From: Solirubrobacterales bacterium
Lineage (GTDB): Bacteria; Actinomycetota; Thermoleophilia; Solirubrobacterales; 70-9
DNA: 64,000 nucleotides
Reading direction: 5' to 3'
Assembly: GCA_016712175.1 (NCBI GenBank)
Contig: JADJRQ010000002.1
Location: 62,001-126,000, forward strand
Both the position numbers and the translations under genes were made by a program. The notes under the pieces are model-generated. The model did no database searches. It saw only the letters and a program-made list of their open reading frames with translations, and was not told the origin of the DNA. Positions 7,855 to 17,120 of this stretch are shown here, in pieces (within the stretch, counting starts at the first letter, position 1; the number at the start of each line of letters is the position of its first letter).

Positions 7855-9657
7855 TCAAGCCGAAGCGGGTTTGGGCGGCTTTCTCAGAGCGATGCCGACA
7901 TCACGAAGCTGGATGTCGTCGACTGCCGAGGGCGCGCCGGTGAGCGGGTCGCCGCCGGAGGCGGTCTTCGGGAAGGCGATCACGTCGCGAATCGAATCGA
8001 CACCGGCAAGCAGCGCCGCAAACCGGTCGACGCCGTAAGCGATGCCGCCGTGCGGAGGGGCACCGTACTTCAGGGCCTCCAGCAGGAAGCCGCACCGCTC
8101 CTCAGCGTCTTCGTCCGAGATCCCCAGCGCCTTGAATATGGCCGACTGCAATTCGGGCTTGTGGATACGGATAGATCCGCCGCCGATCTCGACGCCGTTC
8201 CAGGTCAGGTCGTAAGCCTCGGCCCGTGCGTCGCCAGGATTCTCCGGGTCGAACTCGCCTTTGGGCGCAGTGAACGGGTGGTGGAGCGCGTCCCAGCGTT
8301 CCTCGTCTTCGTTCCACTCGAAGAGCGGCCAGTCGACGATCCAGCAGAAGTTGTTGCCTGAGTCTTCGGGGATCAGATCCCAGCGGTCGGCCAGGCGGGT
8401 GCGGAGTCCTCCGAGGATCGCGGCCACCTTGGCCGGCTGATCGGCAGCAACGAGCATCAAGTCGCCTTCTTCAGCGCCCATCGCGGAGTTCAGTCCAGCG
8501 AGCTCTTCCGCCGAAAGGAACTTGGCGATCGGGGCGCGCCAGCCGTCGCCTTCGCGGAAGGCCCAAACGAGGCCCTTGGCGCCGAGTTCCTTGGCGTCGT
8601 CAATCAGGCCATCGAGCTGGGCCCGGGAAAGCTCTCGCTGACCGAAGTTGATGCCACGCACCGAACCACCAGAGTCGATGACTCCGCCGAAGGCCTTGAA
8701 TTCGGTGCCGCGCAGGACCTCGGTCAGGTCGGTGATCTCATAGCCGTAGCGCAGGTCGGGCTTGTCGGAGCCGAAGCGCCCGATTGCCTCGTCGTAACTC
8801 ATGCGCGGGAACGGAACCGGGACCTCGTGGCCCATCTCGCTGAGCAGGTGGCTGATCAGGCGTTCGTTCAGAGCGATCACATCTTCACCATCGACGAAGG
8901 ACATTTCGATGTCGAGCTGGGTGAAGTCGGGCTGGCGGTCTGCCCGCAGGTCTTCGTCACGGAAGCAGCGTGCGATCTGGAAGTAACGCTCGAAGCCGGA
9001 GACCATCAGCAGCTGCTTGAAGAGCTGCGGGGATTGCGGCAGCGCGTAGAAAGAGTTCCGCTGGAGGCGGCTCGGAACGAGAAAGTCGCGCGCGCCTTCG
9101 GGAGTCGAGTTGGTGAGGATCGGCGTCTCGATCTCGAGGAACCCTTCGCCGTCGAGGAACTTCCTCATTGCTGAAGTCAGTCTGTGGCGAAGCTTGATCG
9201 CGCTCTGCATCTGCTCACGGCGCAGGTCGAGGTAACGGTGCTTCAGGCGGGCTTCTTCGCCGACCTCGGACTGAAAGCCTTCGATCGCGAACGGCGGCGT
9301 CTCGGACTCGGCGACGACTTCGATCTCGGTAACCCGGACCTCGAACTCACCGGTCGGCAGATCGGGGTTGACCGTCTCCTGGTCGCGATTAACGACCCTG
9401 CCCGAGACGGTGACTACGTACTCGGAGCGCAGACTGTGGGCGACTTCCGCGGCGTCACCGGCTTCGTCGGGATGGAAGACGAGCTGGACGATCCCGGTCC
9501 GGTCGCGCAGGTCGATGAAGATCAGGCCGCCGTGGTCCCGGCGGCGGTGGACCCACCCGGAAAGCCGAACCACCTCCCCGGCCTTGTCGGCCAGGACCCG
9601 GCCGCACCAGGTGTCACGAAACGCATTAGGGCTGAGAGCTGGGGCGTCCGTATCCAT
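7855..9657 (-). CDS. aspS: Aspartyl-tRNA synthetase
   Basis: Class IIb synthetase of the bacterial type, 600 residues as expected. The N-terminal OB-fold anticodon-binding domain contains VVRLSGWVHRRRDHGGLIF. Motif 2 is FRDEDLRADRQPDFTQLD, the bacterial GAD insertion follows, and motif 3 is GVDRFAALLAG near the C-terminus. Whether it is discriminating or also charges tRNA-Asn for a GatCAB pathway cannot be decided here. It lies between a small hypothetical gene and a surface-protein gene, with hisS one gene upstream; aspS-hisS pairing is a common bacterial arrangement. Confidence 0.96.
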   Translation of the reverse strand: MDTDAPALSPNAFRDTWCGRVLADKAGEVVRLSGWVHRRRDHGGLIFIDLRDRTGIVQLVFHPDEAGDAAEVAHSLRSEYVVTVSGRVVNRDQETVNPDLPTGEFEVRVTEIEVVAESETPPFAIEGFQSEVGEEARLKHRYLDLRREQMQSAIKLRHRLTSAMRKFLDGEGFLEIETPILTNSTPEGARDFLVPSRLQRNSFYALPQSPQLFKQLLMVSGFERYFQIARCFRDEDLRADRQPDFTQLDIEMSFVDGEDVIALNERLISHLLSEMGHEVPVPFPRMSYDEAIGRFGSDKPDLRYGYEITDLTEVLRGTEFKAFGGVIDSGGSVRGINFGQRELSRAQLDGLIDDAKELGAKGLVWAFREGDGWRAPIAKFLSAEELAGLNSAMGAEEGDLMLVAADQPAKVAAILGGLRTRLADRWDLIPEDSGNNFCWIVDWPLFEWNEDEERWDALHHPFTAPKGEFDPENPGDARAEAYDLTWNGVEIGGGSIRIHKPELQSAIFKALGISDEDAEERCGFLLEALKYGAPPHGGIAYGVDRFAALLAGVDSIRDVIAFPKTASGGDPLTGAPSAVDDIQLRDVGIALRKPPKPASA

Positions 9658-9703
9658 GGACGCCCCATACTTTCAGGAATTCAGGCCGATGCCCCGCTCG
9701 GGG

Positions 9704-11161
9704 TTACTTGACCTTGATCTTGATCTTGCCCTTCACCTTCGCGGCATTGCTCGAAGTCACGACGACCTTCAGCTTGTACTTCTTCTTCTTGGCCCTCTTC
9801 TTGGCCTTGAACTTGAACTTGACCTTCGCACTGGCGCTCAGGGTGCCGGCCTTCCTGCAGGACTTGCCCTTCAGCTTGATCGCTTTCCTGGCTTTCTTGC
9901 CGGACTTGACGCAGACCTTGACCCCAGTCGCGGCAGCTGTGCCGGTGGACTTGACCTTGACCGAAACTGCCTTGGCCTTCTTGCCGCGCTTCAGCTTCCG
10001 GAGCTTCGGCTTGATCTTCGAGATTTCCACCCCGAAGGTGTCGACCGGCGGGGGGATCGGTTTATCGAAGTACTGGACCGCACCGATGTCACAGGAGTTG
10101 GCCGGCCGGTCGCGGCCGTTCTGGTCAGTTGCCGGACAGGTGTCCGGTGCGGTCGTTCCTCCTGCACCGATCGCCGGGCTCCCGACGAGCAGGGCGTGGG
10201 TCGGGGTCTGGCCACCATTGTCCTGGAGCGGGCCGATCTTCGGGTCGGCCACTACCTGGTTGGTGCCCGGGTTGAATCCGACCAGGCAGCTACCCGGACC
10301 AAGGGGCTGGGTCGAGAGCACGTAGCGCGGGAAGAACAGCGTGCTGTTGCTGTAGCAGTCGGGGGTCTTGTTGGCGGGCGTGGGCGACGAGTCAACGTTG
10401 GCCGAATCGATCACGTTGAAGAAGTTCACGCCGACCGAGGCGTTGTCGTAAAAGCCTCCACCGTCGCCGTTTTCGTCCGCGTTCGAGTCGGCGGTGTTCT
10501 CGGTGATGGTCGAACTCTTCACGGTCGCCGTCGCTCCACCCTGGATGTACAATCCGCCACCATTCTGCTTTGCGGAGCTACCACTGACAGTGCTGTTGAC
10601 CATGCTCAGGTTGTTGTAGACCGCGACGCCACCACCGCTGTAGTCGGTGGTGTTGCCGGAAACGGTGACTCGGTTGAGCGTGAGCGTTCCAACTGAATTT
10701 CGGATCCCCGCGCCGTCGTCTCCGATGGCCGTCGTCTTGCCGCCCAGAACCTGAATGCCCTGTATCGCAAGTGAATTCGCACCCTGCTGGTCGAAAGCCC
10801 GGTCGATCCCGTTTGCGTCGACAACCACTTTGTCGCTGGCCGTCGCGGGTTCGATCGTCAGCGCATTGACCCCGATGACGTCAAAGTCACCGGTCAAGTT
10901 GGCGTCCTCTTCGGCGCCGGCGCGGGTGATCTTGTAGGTGCCGGCCGGCAGCTTGATCGAATCCGAACCGAGGCCAGCCGGGCAACCACCGAAGGCAGCG
11001 TTCGTTTGAGCGGAGGTGATCGCCTCACGCAGTGAACAAGTCGCAGGCGGGTTGCCGTAGTCGTCGGCGGTCGTATTCACCGAAATGTCAACTGCGCCGG
11101 CTGACGGCGCAGCGGCGAGCAAGGTGACGGCGGTTGCCATCAAGACCAGAAGCTTCTTCAT
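9704..11161 (-). CDS. Secreted CSLREAI/beta-helix surface protein with Lys-rich C-terminal domain
   Basis: A predicted Sec signal peptide (MKKLLVLMATAVTLLAAAP, then SAGA) is followed by a CSLREAI motif near residue 42, which often opens secreted right-handed beta-helix proteins of the choice-of-anchor Q type. Repeating short strands such as LTLNRVTVSGNTTD and TATVKSSTITENTAD support a parallel beta-helix between about 90 and 350. The last about 100 residues are extremely Lys-rich and end IKIKVK, resembling the C-terminal domain of the protein at 36690-38381. It is probably exported and held on the cell surface; function unknown. It sits between hisS and aspS, interrupting that pair. Confidence 0.8.
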   Translation of the reverse strand: MKKLLVLMATAVTLLAAAPSAGAVDISVNTTADDYGNPPATCSLREAITSAQTNAAFGGCPAGLGSDSIKLPAGTYKITRAGAEEDANLTGDFDVIGVNALTIEPATASDKVVVDANGIDRAFDQQGANSLAIQGIQVLGGKTTAIGDDGAGIRNSVGTLTLNRVTVSGNTTDYSGGGVAVYNNLSMVNSTVSGSSAKQNGGGLYIQGGATATVKSSTITENTADSNADENGDGGGFYDNASVGVNFFNVIDSANVDSSPTPANKTPDCYSNSTLFFPRYVLSTQPLGPGSCLVGFNPGTNQVVADPKIGPLQDNGGQTPTHALLVGSPAIGAGGTTAPDTCPATDQNGRDRPANSCDIGAVQYFDKPIPPPVDTFGVEISKIKPKLRKLKRGKKAKAVSVKVKSTGTAAATGVKVCVKSGKKARKAIKLKGKSCRKAGTLSASAKVKFKFKAKKRAKKKKYKLKVVVTSSNAAKVKGKIKIKVK

Positions 11162-11370
11162 CAGAATCCCAAACCTTTCGTTTCAGCTGTATGCGTTCAA
11201 GGTTACCCCCGTCGCACCAGCTTTTCGACCCCTCGGAGTTTTCCTTCGGGTTATTGCCTTTTCAAAGGTTCAACGGGCGAGTTTGCGAATACTTACGGTA
11301 ACTCCTGAAATTACTTCGCAACCCCTCAGCGTTCTGACTCTATAACCCACGGGCACTGCCGCAGTTGCGA

Positions 11371-12606
11371 TCAGTTCCGGAGGAGAAGCTCCGGCAACTC
11401 GGCCGGTTCCACGTCGCGCGCTTCGCCTTCGACGCCCTTCAGGTGCGCGGCGCCGGCCTCGTCAAGGGTGAGCGTGTGGGTCGCGGCGGTGCGGTGAGCC
11501 TGTTTCAGCTGACCTTTCATACTTCGGCCGGCGAGGTCCATCTCGACCGCCAGCCCATGGTGGCGAAGTTCGGCAGCCAGGGCAACCGCCTTGGCACGCT
11601 GATCCGGTCCGGCAACCGCAATGAAGAGGTCGATCCCGGGGATCTCCACCTCCTCGTCGAGCGCGAGCAGAATGCGCTCGATGCCGGCCGCCCATCCGAC
11701 CGCGGGTGTATCCGGGCCACCGAGCTGACTGATCAGGCCGTCGTACCGCCCGCCACCGCCGATCTCGGACTGAGCACCGAGGTGGCTGCAGACGAAGGAG
11801 AAGATCGTGCGTGTGTAGTAATCGAGCCCGCGGACCAGCGTCGGGTCGATCACGTACTCGACCGAAGCCGCGCCGAGGAGTTCGCGGACCTCGGCAAAAT
11901 GCTCCGAGTCCTCGGTGGAAAGGTGATCGAGGAGGTGAGGTGCGTCTTTCATCACTCCCTGGGTGCCCTCGTCGTCGGAGTCGAAGGCACGAAGCGGGTT
12001 GATCTCAATCCGGTCCCGCACATCTTCCGACAGATCGTCTGAACGGGAGCGAAGGTGGGACTTGAGTTCGTCGAGGTAGGCCGTCCGGGCTTCGAGCGAA
12101 CCAAGGCTGCCGAGCCGGAGCTCAACCCCGGGCACCCCAAGCTCTTCGACCAGGTCACTCAGCAGGCTGATCACTTCTACGTCTGCCAGGGGCGAGTCAG
12201 AGCCGATCGCCTCGGCCCCGATCTGGTGGAACTGGCGATAACGACCAGCCTGGGGTCGTTCGTGCCGGAAGAAAGGCCCGGCGTAAGAGAGCTTCACCGG
12301 CTGTGGCAGCTTGTGCATGCCGTGCTCGACGTAGGACCGGCAGATCGGCGCCGTGCCTTCGGGCCTGAGGGTCAGGCTGCGTCCACCCTTGTCCTCGAAG
12401 GTGAACATCTCCTTGCGCACGATGTCGGTCGACTTGCCGACGCCTCGCTCGAACAGCGCGGTGTCTTCAAAAGACGGAGTCTGGATGTTCCGGTATCCGG
12501 CGCGGCCGAAAATTTCGCGAGCCGCCGCAAGCACCCGCTCCCGTTCCGCCGACTGCTGGGGCAGAACGTCGAAGGTCCCGCGTGGGACTTTGAACTTCTC
12601 TGCCAT
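11371..12606 (-). CDS. hisS: Histidyl-tRNA synthetase
   Basis: Class II synthetase, 411 residues. It begins MAEKFKVPRGTFDVLPQQS; the family motif LRPEGTAPICRSY and motif 2 GPFFRHERPQAGRYRQFHQ are present. The His-specific motifs LVRGLDYYTRTIFSF and GGGRYDGLI follow, and a C-terminal anticodon-binding domain completes it. The start overlaps the stop of the preceding MBL-hydrolase gene by one base (TGATG), so translation is likely coupled. Confidence 0.96.
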   Translation of the reverse strand: MAEKFKVPRGTFDVLPQQSAERERVLAAAREIFGRAGYRNIQTPSFEDTALFERGVGKSTDIVRKEMFTFEDKGGRSLTLRPEGTAPICRSYVEHGMHKLPQPVKLSYAGPFFRHERPQAGRYRQFHQIGAEAIGSDSPLADVEVISLLSDLVEELGVPGVELRLGSLGSLEARTAYLDELKSHLRSRSDDLSEDVRDRIEINPLRAFDSDDEGTQGVMKDAPHLLDHLSTEDSEHFAEVRELLGAASVEYVIDPTLVRGLDYYTRTIFSFVCSHLGAQSEIGGGGRYDGLISQLGGPDTPAVGWAAGIERILLALDEEVEIPGIDLFIAVAGPDQRAKAVALAAELRHHGLAVEMDLAGRSMKGQLKQAHRTAATHTLTLDEAGAAHLKGVEGEARDVEPAELPELLLRN

Positions 12607-13253
12607 CAGCCCTGCAACTCGGCGAGGAAAGGATTCGTCGCCAGTTCGGCCGCGAGGGTCGTCGTTCCCATGTGACCGGGATAGACCGCGGTTTCTCCCG
12701 GATGGGCCTCGACCAGCATCGTGATCGACTGGAGCAGCGTGTCCCAGTCGCCACCGGGCAGGTCGACCCGCCCGACCGAATTCTGGAAGAGGACGTCGCC
12801 CGAGAACATCGCGCCGTGCTCGCGGATCGAGAAAGTCACATGGCCGGGGCTGTGGCCGGGAGTGAAAAGCACGTCGATCTCGAGACCGGCAATCGAAAGG
12901 TGGTCACCACCATTGATCAGGTGGTCGGCGTCATAGCTTTCGTAAGGGCCGATGCCGGGCCACGGGACGTAGGCCATGACGTCGGCCAGGATCTGGACCT
13001 CGAGCTCCGGGCAGTAGACGGGCGCGCCGGTGGCCCGGGCGACCGGCGCAACCGCACCGATGTGGTCGAAGTGACAGTGGGTCAGAAGGATCGCTTCAAG
13101 CGTAAGGCCACGTTCGGCGAGCGGCATCATCAGGCGGTCTGGTTCATCGCCGGGATCGATCATCACCGCCTTGTCTGTGCCGTCAATCCAGACGAGGTAG
13201 GAATTCTCAGCCACCGGCCCGACGGTCTGGCCGAGTACCTCGAGGCCGGCCAC
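12606..13253 (-). CDS. MBL-fold hydrolase (glyoxalase II-like)
   Basis: Zinc-dependent metallo-beta-lactamase-fold hydrolase of 215 residues. The metal-binding HxHxDH motif is LLTHCHFDHIGAV, followed by the His of TPGHSPGHVTF, the Asp of FSGDVLFQNSVGR and a C-terminal PGH (VYPGHMG). The spacing fits the YcbL/glyoxalase II-like group, which hydrolyses thioesters such as S-lactoylglutathione analogues. It is coupled to hisS by a one-base overlap, an arrangement seen in many Gram-positive bacteria. Confidence 0.87.
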   Translation of the reverse strand: MAGLEVLGQTVGPVAENSYLVWIDGTDKAVMIDPGDEPDRLMMPLAERGLTLEAILLTHCHFDHIGAVAPVARATGAPVYCPELEVQILADVMAYVPWPGIGPYESYDADHLINGGDHLSIAGLEIDVLFTPGHSPGHVTFSIREHGAMFSGDVLFQNSVGRVDLPGGDWDTLLQSITMLVEAHPGETAVYPGHMGTTTLAAELATNPFLAELQG

Positions 13254-13255
13254 GG

Positions 13256-13624
13256 CTACTTGCCGGCCGCGCGGATGCGGGCCCGCTCACGCCGGCGCCA
13301 CAGCACGGAGTCCATGTAATAGCCGGCGGGGATGTAGAAGACGAGCAGGAAGACGCCGATCGGCAGGGCCTGCGGGAGGCTCTTCTTGAAGAGCAGGACC
13401 AGCAGCACCACGAAGACGGCCGAAGCGATGATGCCGCGGAGGATCGCGCTGCCCCAGGTGGGCGGCGCATCACCCTTCTGGACGCGGTTCTTGCCGGAAG
13501 ACTTCGACTTCGCCCGGCCGCGCGCCTCCTGGCGGTTCCGCGGTCTTGCCTTCTTGCGGGTGTCGATGCTTCCGGCCTGGGTACCGCGCCGCTTGCGATT
13601 GCGCTTCTTCTTGGTCTGAGCCAC
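13256..13624 (-). CDS. Basic small membrane protein
   Basis: A 122-residue protein whose first about 55 residues are Lys/Arg-rich and probably cytoplasmic. Two membrane helices follow (IIASAVFVVLLVLLF and ALPIGVFLLVFYIPAGYYM) and a short basic tail. I do not recognise the family. It lies 2 bases from the MBL gene and 9 bases from the formimidoyltransferase gene, inside the same minus-strand cluster. Confidence 0.72.
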   Translation of the reverse strand: MAQTKKKRNRKRRGTQAGSIDTRKKARPRNRQEARGRAKSKSSGKNRVQKGDAPPTWGSAILRGIIASAVFVVLLVLLFKKSLPQALPIGVFLLVFYIPAGYYMDSVLWRRRERARIRAAGK

Positions 13625-13633
13625 GAAGGAAAC

Positions 13634-14518
13634 TTATCGCTCGCCGGACACCCGGCGCTCAATCACATGAAAGGCAGGGTCGAAGTCACGGATCGGCAGG
13701 TCGGCCGGGTAGTCCTCGAGTGCCGCTTCGGGGATCAGCCCGATCAGCTCGGCTTCGATCGGTACGGCGCCCCGAAGAGCCGCCTGATCACGCACCGCTT
13801 CGGCCACCCGGGCCAGCGGCAGATTGACCGGATCGTGGATGTTCATCGAGACCTGGACCCGCCCGGTCGAGAGCAGCAGTCCGATCGCACGAACCCCCGG
13901 CAGCCCTCCCCCGGACTCCCGCACCGCGGCCGCAACCTCTTTCGCGATTTTCACGTCGTTGGTGTCGAGTTCGATATTGAAGGCCGCGAGCGGTGGCCGT
14001 GCCGTGACCAGCCAGGCACCCGCGGTCGGATGCGGCTGGGCCGGGCCGAAGTCCGGCTTCAGCTCTCCGCTGGTCATGCGCTGCCAGATCGAGTCGAGGC
14101 CACCGTCCCGGAAGTAGGAGCGTTCGCGGCGCTCGTCGCTGACTGCGAGGTCGCCATAGAGAAAGACCGGAACCCCGAAGGTGGAGATTCGTTCAGCGAC
14201 GGTGAGTGCGGTCTCCTCCGCCTTGTCGCGGTCCGCACCGTCTGTCCAGACGATCGGACACACGTCCATCGAGCCGATCGCCGGATGGATCCCCTGCCAC
14301 TCGCCCATGTTGATCTCCCGGACCGCTGCTGCGGCAAGACCGGCAAGGGCGGCGATCAGATCAAACGTCGGTCCGCTGATTGTGAAGACCGCGCGGTGGT
14401 GGTCGACGTCGGTGTGGCGGTCGAGCAGGATGACTTCGTTGCCCAGCGCCGTCTGCAGCCGTTCAAGCGCCGCAAAGTCGCGACCTTCGGAGAGGTTGGG
14501 AACGGCCAGCAGGTTCAA
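13634..14518 (-). CDS. ftcD: Glutamate formimidoyltransferase
   Basis: Transfers the formimino group between formiminoglutamate and tetrahydrofolate in histidine breakdown and one-carbon metabolism. The start MNLLAVPNLSEGRD is the family signature. HTDVDHHRAVFTISG, EWQGIHPAIGSMDVCPIV, and PTAGAWLVTARPPLAAFNIE (N- and C-subdomain interface) follow. At 294 residues it is the single-domain form without the cyclodeaminase. It overlaps the upstream peptidase gene by 4 bases. No other histidine-utilisation gene is in view. Confidence 0.88.
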   Translation of the reverse strand: MNLLAVPNLSEGRDFAALERLQTALGNEVILLDRHTDVDHHRAVFTISGPTFDLIAALAGLAAAAVREINMGEWQGIHPAIGSMDVCPIVWTDGADRDKAEETALTVAERISTFGVPVFLYGDLAVSDERRERSYFRDGGLDSIWQRMTSGELKPDFGPAQPHPTAGAWLVTARPPLAAFNIELDTNDVKIAKEVAAAVRESGGGLPGVRAIGLLLSTGRVQVSMNIHDPVNLPLARVAEAVRDQAALRGAVPIEAELIGLIPEAALEDYPADLPIRDFDPAFHVIERRVSGER

Positions 14519-15462
14519 ACGAGCAGTTTTCCTTCCAGGACGATCGGGGTGCCGTCGACCGTGACTTCGGGTCGCAGCGAGACGACGTCGAGGTGCACCG
14601 GCACCTGGATGTTCCCGCCAATCGCGGCCGAGGCCCCGAAAGCAACGTGCGCGGTGCCGAAGATCTTTTCGTCCTCGAGGATGTTGCCGGTGAGGATCGC
14701 TTTCTCGTTGGTGCCGATCCCCAGTTCGGCAACGTTGGTCCCGTCGGGACCGTGGACGGTCAGGAGCTCCATCAGCTTTTCGCCCTCAGGGCCGGTCGCG
14801 TCTACGAGATGGCCACCTTCAATCGTCAGTCGAACCGGCGAAGAAACCAGACCGACCCCGGCGATCGATCCGTCGACGACCAGAACGCCTTCAGCTGTGG
14901 CCGGAGCGATGAAACCTTCACCGCACGGCAGGTTGCCGAAGGCGCCAGTGTGGGTGAGTTCGCCCGCATCGGGGATTGCCTTGCGGCCCTCAAGGCCGAG
15001 CCTGAGGTCGCTGCCGTGGTCGCAGGTGATCCGCGCCTCGGTACCCCGGTCGAGAATCTCAGCGACCGCGCGCCCACGACGGCGCAGGTTGTCCATGTCA
15101 TCGCTCATCACCCGGGCGAGCATCTCGGTGGTCGCTCCCGGCAGCGTTGCCGTCCGGGTGCCGGATTCCGACGCGCGTTTGCGAGAGGCGGTGTGCGAAA
15201 GCGACTGGACGGTCGGCGCCAGTAGAACGTCGGCCGCAACCATTGCGTCACTGATCATCTTCGGAGGTTCGCCGGCGTGCGAGTCGCGTTCGGTCATCAC
15301 GGCCAGGACGGATGCAGCACCGACCGCCTCCGACTCGGCCCGCATCGCTTCACCCAGTTCAAGGGTGACGGGGTTGCAGACGACCAGGACTTCTTCATTC
15401 GGCCGGACGCCAAGACAGTCGCGAACCACGGCACTTACGGCCTTTTCCAGATCTGAGCTCAT
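14515..15462 (-). CDS. M29-like leucyl aminopeptidase (thermophilic-type metallopeptidase)
   Basis: About 315 residues from ATG at 15462 (MSSDLEKAVSAVVRDCLGVR). The upstream extension to 15666 is non-family sequence that crosses the divergent promoter, so I chose the internal start. Metal-ligand-like patterns are GEGFIAPATAEGVLVVDGS, AELGIGTNEKA and the C-terminal GTAHVAFG and HLDVVS. This layout is that of the aminopeptidase T/M29-like group. It is probably the first gene of the cluster reading down to hisS. Confidence 0.75.
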   Translation of the reverse strand: MSSDLEKAVSAVVRDCLGVRPNEEVLVVCNPVTLELGEAMRAESEAVGAASVLAVMTERDSHAGEPPKMISDAMVAADVLLAPTVQSLSHTASRKRASESGTRTATLPGATTEMLARVMSDDMDNLRRRGRAVAEILDRGTEARITCDHGSDLRLGLEGRKAIPDAGELTHTGAFGNLPCGEGFIAPATAEGVLVVDGSIAGVGLVSSPVRLTIEGGHLVDATGPEGEKLMELLTVHGPDGTNVAELGIGTNEKAILTGNILEDEKIFGTAHVAFGASAAIGGNIQVPVHLDVVSLRPEVTVDGTPIVLEGKLLV

Positions 15463-15538
15463 GTCCGAACTATCCCAGACGAAAGTCCGTATCAAGATCA
15501 AACGACCGATCGGGCGCCCGTGGTACAAGTAGAAAACG

Positions 15539-16180
15539 ATGAAAACCTGGCAGCCGCCACTTATCGTCCTCGCCCTGATCGCCTCTATGGCCATCGGTTT
15601 CGCGCTGGGTGGACCCGGCTTCGGCATCATGTTCGTCGGGCTCGGCCTGGTCGGTCTGGTTGTCACTCTCCTGGTGATCGCATCGAAGGATCCGATCGGA
15701 CGAACGCCTCATCCGGAACTCAACCGGAAACTGCTGATCGTCACGACATTCCCGATCGAGGACACCGACACGATCCAGGTGGTTGCAGACATGGTCGGCC
15801 TCGGAGGTGTCGAGTCGGAGAGCTCGATCCGGATCCTGACCCCGGCCGACAACACTTTCCTGCGGCGATGGGCAACCGACCTGAAGGAAGCGCGTGAGCG
15901 CGCCCAGAGCCGACTGGTCGTTTCGATCGCGTCGCTGACCCTGGCTGGAGTCGATGCCGATGCGAAAGTCGGTGACGAGAATCTGGTCCAGGCGGTTGAG
16001 GACGAAATGCGCACCTACGACGCGACCGAAGTCTTCCTGCTCACCAGGGGAACACCGGAATCTCGGGTGGCCGACACCCTGAGCGATCGTCTCCAGCCGG
16101 ATTTCATCCACCTCGACCTGGCCGGTGGCACTGGGACGGTAGTCGGGTTTTCCGCACATCCAAGCCGGTTCTCCCGGTAA
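15539..16180 (+). CDS. Hypothetical membrane-anchored protein
   Basis: A 213-residue protein with two N-terminal hydrophobic helices (PPLIVLALIASMAIGFAL and FVGLGLVGLVVTLLVIA). A soluble domain of about 150 residues follows, with alternating strands and helices (KLLIVTTFPIEDTDTIQVV, TEVFLLTRGTPESRVADTL). The soluble part looks like an alpha/beta domain of unknown function, possibly USP-like. It is divergent from the peptidase gene with 76 bases between starts. Confidence 0.7.
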   Translation: MKTWQPPLIVLALIASMAIGFALGGPGFGIMFVGLGLVGLVVTLLVIASKDPIGRTPHPELNRKLLIVTTFPIEDTDTIQVVADMVGLGGVESESSIRILTPADNTFLRRWATDLKEARERAQSRLVVSIASLTLAGVDADAKVGDENLVQAVEDEMRTYDATEVFLLTRGTPESRVADTLSDRLQPDFIHLDLAGGTGTVVGFSAHPSRFSR

Positions 16181-16257
16181 GAAAAGTCAAGAGTGCCAGG
16201 ACCGATTAGTTAGTCAGCGGCAACCGGTCTATAGGAGTAGAAACCAGTAAAGCGAGC

Positions 16258-16264
16258 AGGAGGT
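16258..16264 (+). promoter_or_regulatory. Strong ribosome-binding site of the first VOC gene
   Basis: AGGAGGT lies 6 bases before the ATG at 16271, a near-perfect anti-Shine-Dalgarno match that fixes the start. Confidence 0.75.
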
Positions 16265-16270
16265 AACAAA

Positions 16271-16666
16271 ATGGGTCTCAGTGACCACAGGATCGGCCCC
16301 TCGGTAGCGGTAGCGGACCTCGATGGAGCCAGGAAGTTCTACGAAGACAAAGTCGGCCTGAGGGTCGAGGAGGTCCTCGGCGAAGAGATGGTGCTCTACG
16401 AATGCGGCGGCGACTCGTCGCTCGGGATCTACCACTCGGAAGAGAACGCCGGCAAGTCGACCCATACCCACGCCGGATGGGAAGTCGACGACATCGCGGC
16501 CGAGATCGCGGACCTCAAGTCCCGAGGCGTCGAATTCGAGCATTACGACGGCACGAACGGACCCCCGACGGACGACGACGGAGTGTTCACCCACGGCTCG
16601 ATGAAAGTCGCCTGGTTCCGAGACCCGGAAGGCAACACCTACGCCATCAACGAAGGTTCGATGTAA
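16271..16666 (+). CDS. VOC-family (glyoxalase/dioxygenase fold) protein 1
   Basis: A 131-residue vicinal-oxygen-chelate protein built of two beta-alpha-beta-beta-beta modules. GPSVAVADLDGARKFYEDKV opens module one, HAGWEVDDIAAEIADLKSRG opens module two, and AWFRDPEGNTYAINEG is the usual C-terminal strand. The metal ligands typical of glyoxalase I are only partly present, so the reaction is unknown. A near-identical layout recurs in the next gene, 11 bases downstream. Confidence 0.85.
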   Translation: MGLSDHRIGPSVAVADLDGARKFYEDKVGLRVEEVLGEEMVLYECGGDSSLGIYHSEENAGKSTHTHAGWEVDDIAAEIADLKSRGVEFEHYDGTNGPPTDDDGVFTHGSMKVAWFRDPEGNTYAINEGSM

Positions 16667-16677
16667 GAGCGCCCTCC

Positions 16678-17061
16678 ATGAGCCTCAGCCAGAGCAAGAT
16701 CGCCGCGGTCGCCGCGGTCTCGGAAATGAACCGCGCCAGAGCTTTCTACGAAGGGGTTCTGGGCCTGTCCGCCATCGACGGCAGCCCGGAAGCCGAAGAG
16801 GTGGTCTACGCCTGCGGCGAAGGCACCGAGCTGGTGGTCTACTTGTCGATGGCCGGTGCAGGAAAGGCGACCATCGCCGCCTGGGAGGTCGAAGACCTCG
16901 AAGCCGAGATGGACGGGCTGACCGCAAGCGGAGTCAAATTCGAGCATTACGACGAACCGGGACCGAAAACCGACGAGCGGGGAGTGGCCGAACTCCACGG
17001 CGAGCGGATCGCCTGGTTCAAGGACCCCGACGGCAACACTTACGCGATCAGCAAGGGTTAG
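16678..17061 (+). CDS. VOC-family protein 2 (tandem paralogue)
   Basis: A 127-residue paralogue of the preceding gene: FEHYDEPG parallels FEHYDGTN, and AWFKDPDGNTYAISKG parallels AWFRDPEGNTYAINEG. The ATG at 16678 is chosen because it lies just downstream of the first gene's stop; the longer open frame overlaps gene 1 out of frame. The pair arose by tandem duplication and is probably co-transcribed. Substrate unknown. Confidence 0.83.
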   Translation: MSLSQSKIAAVAAVSEMNRARAFYEGVLGLSAIDGSPEAEEVVYACGEGTELVVYLSMAGAGKATIAAWEVEDLEAEMDGLTASGVKFEHYDEPGPKTDERGVAELHGERIAWFKDPDGNTYAISKG

Positions 17062-17120
17062 GTCGGACGCCGAAACGGACGAACCCGGCACCGAAGCGAT
17101 CATTTAGACTCACGATCCCT

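Noticed and set aside
15463..15666. N-terminal extension of the M29-like peptidase
   Set aside because: Non-family, low-complexity sequence that overlaps the divergent gene's start; ATG at 15462 is better.
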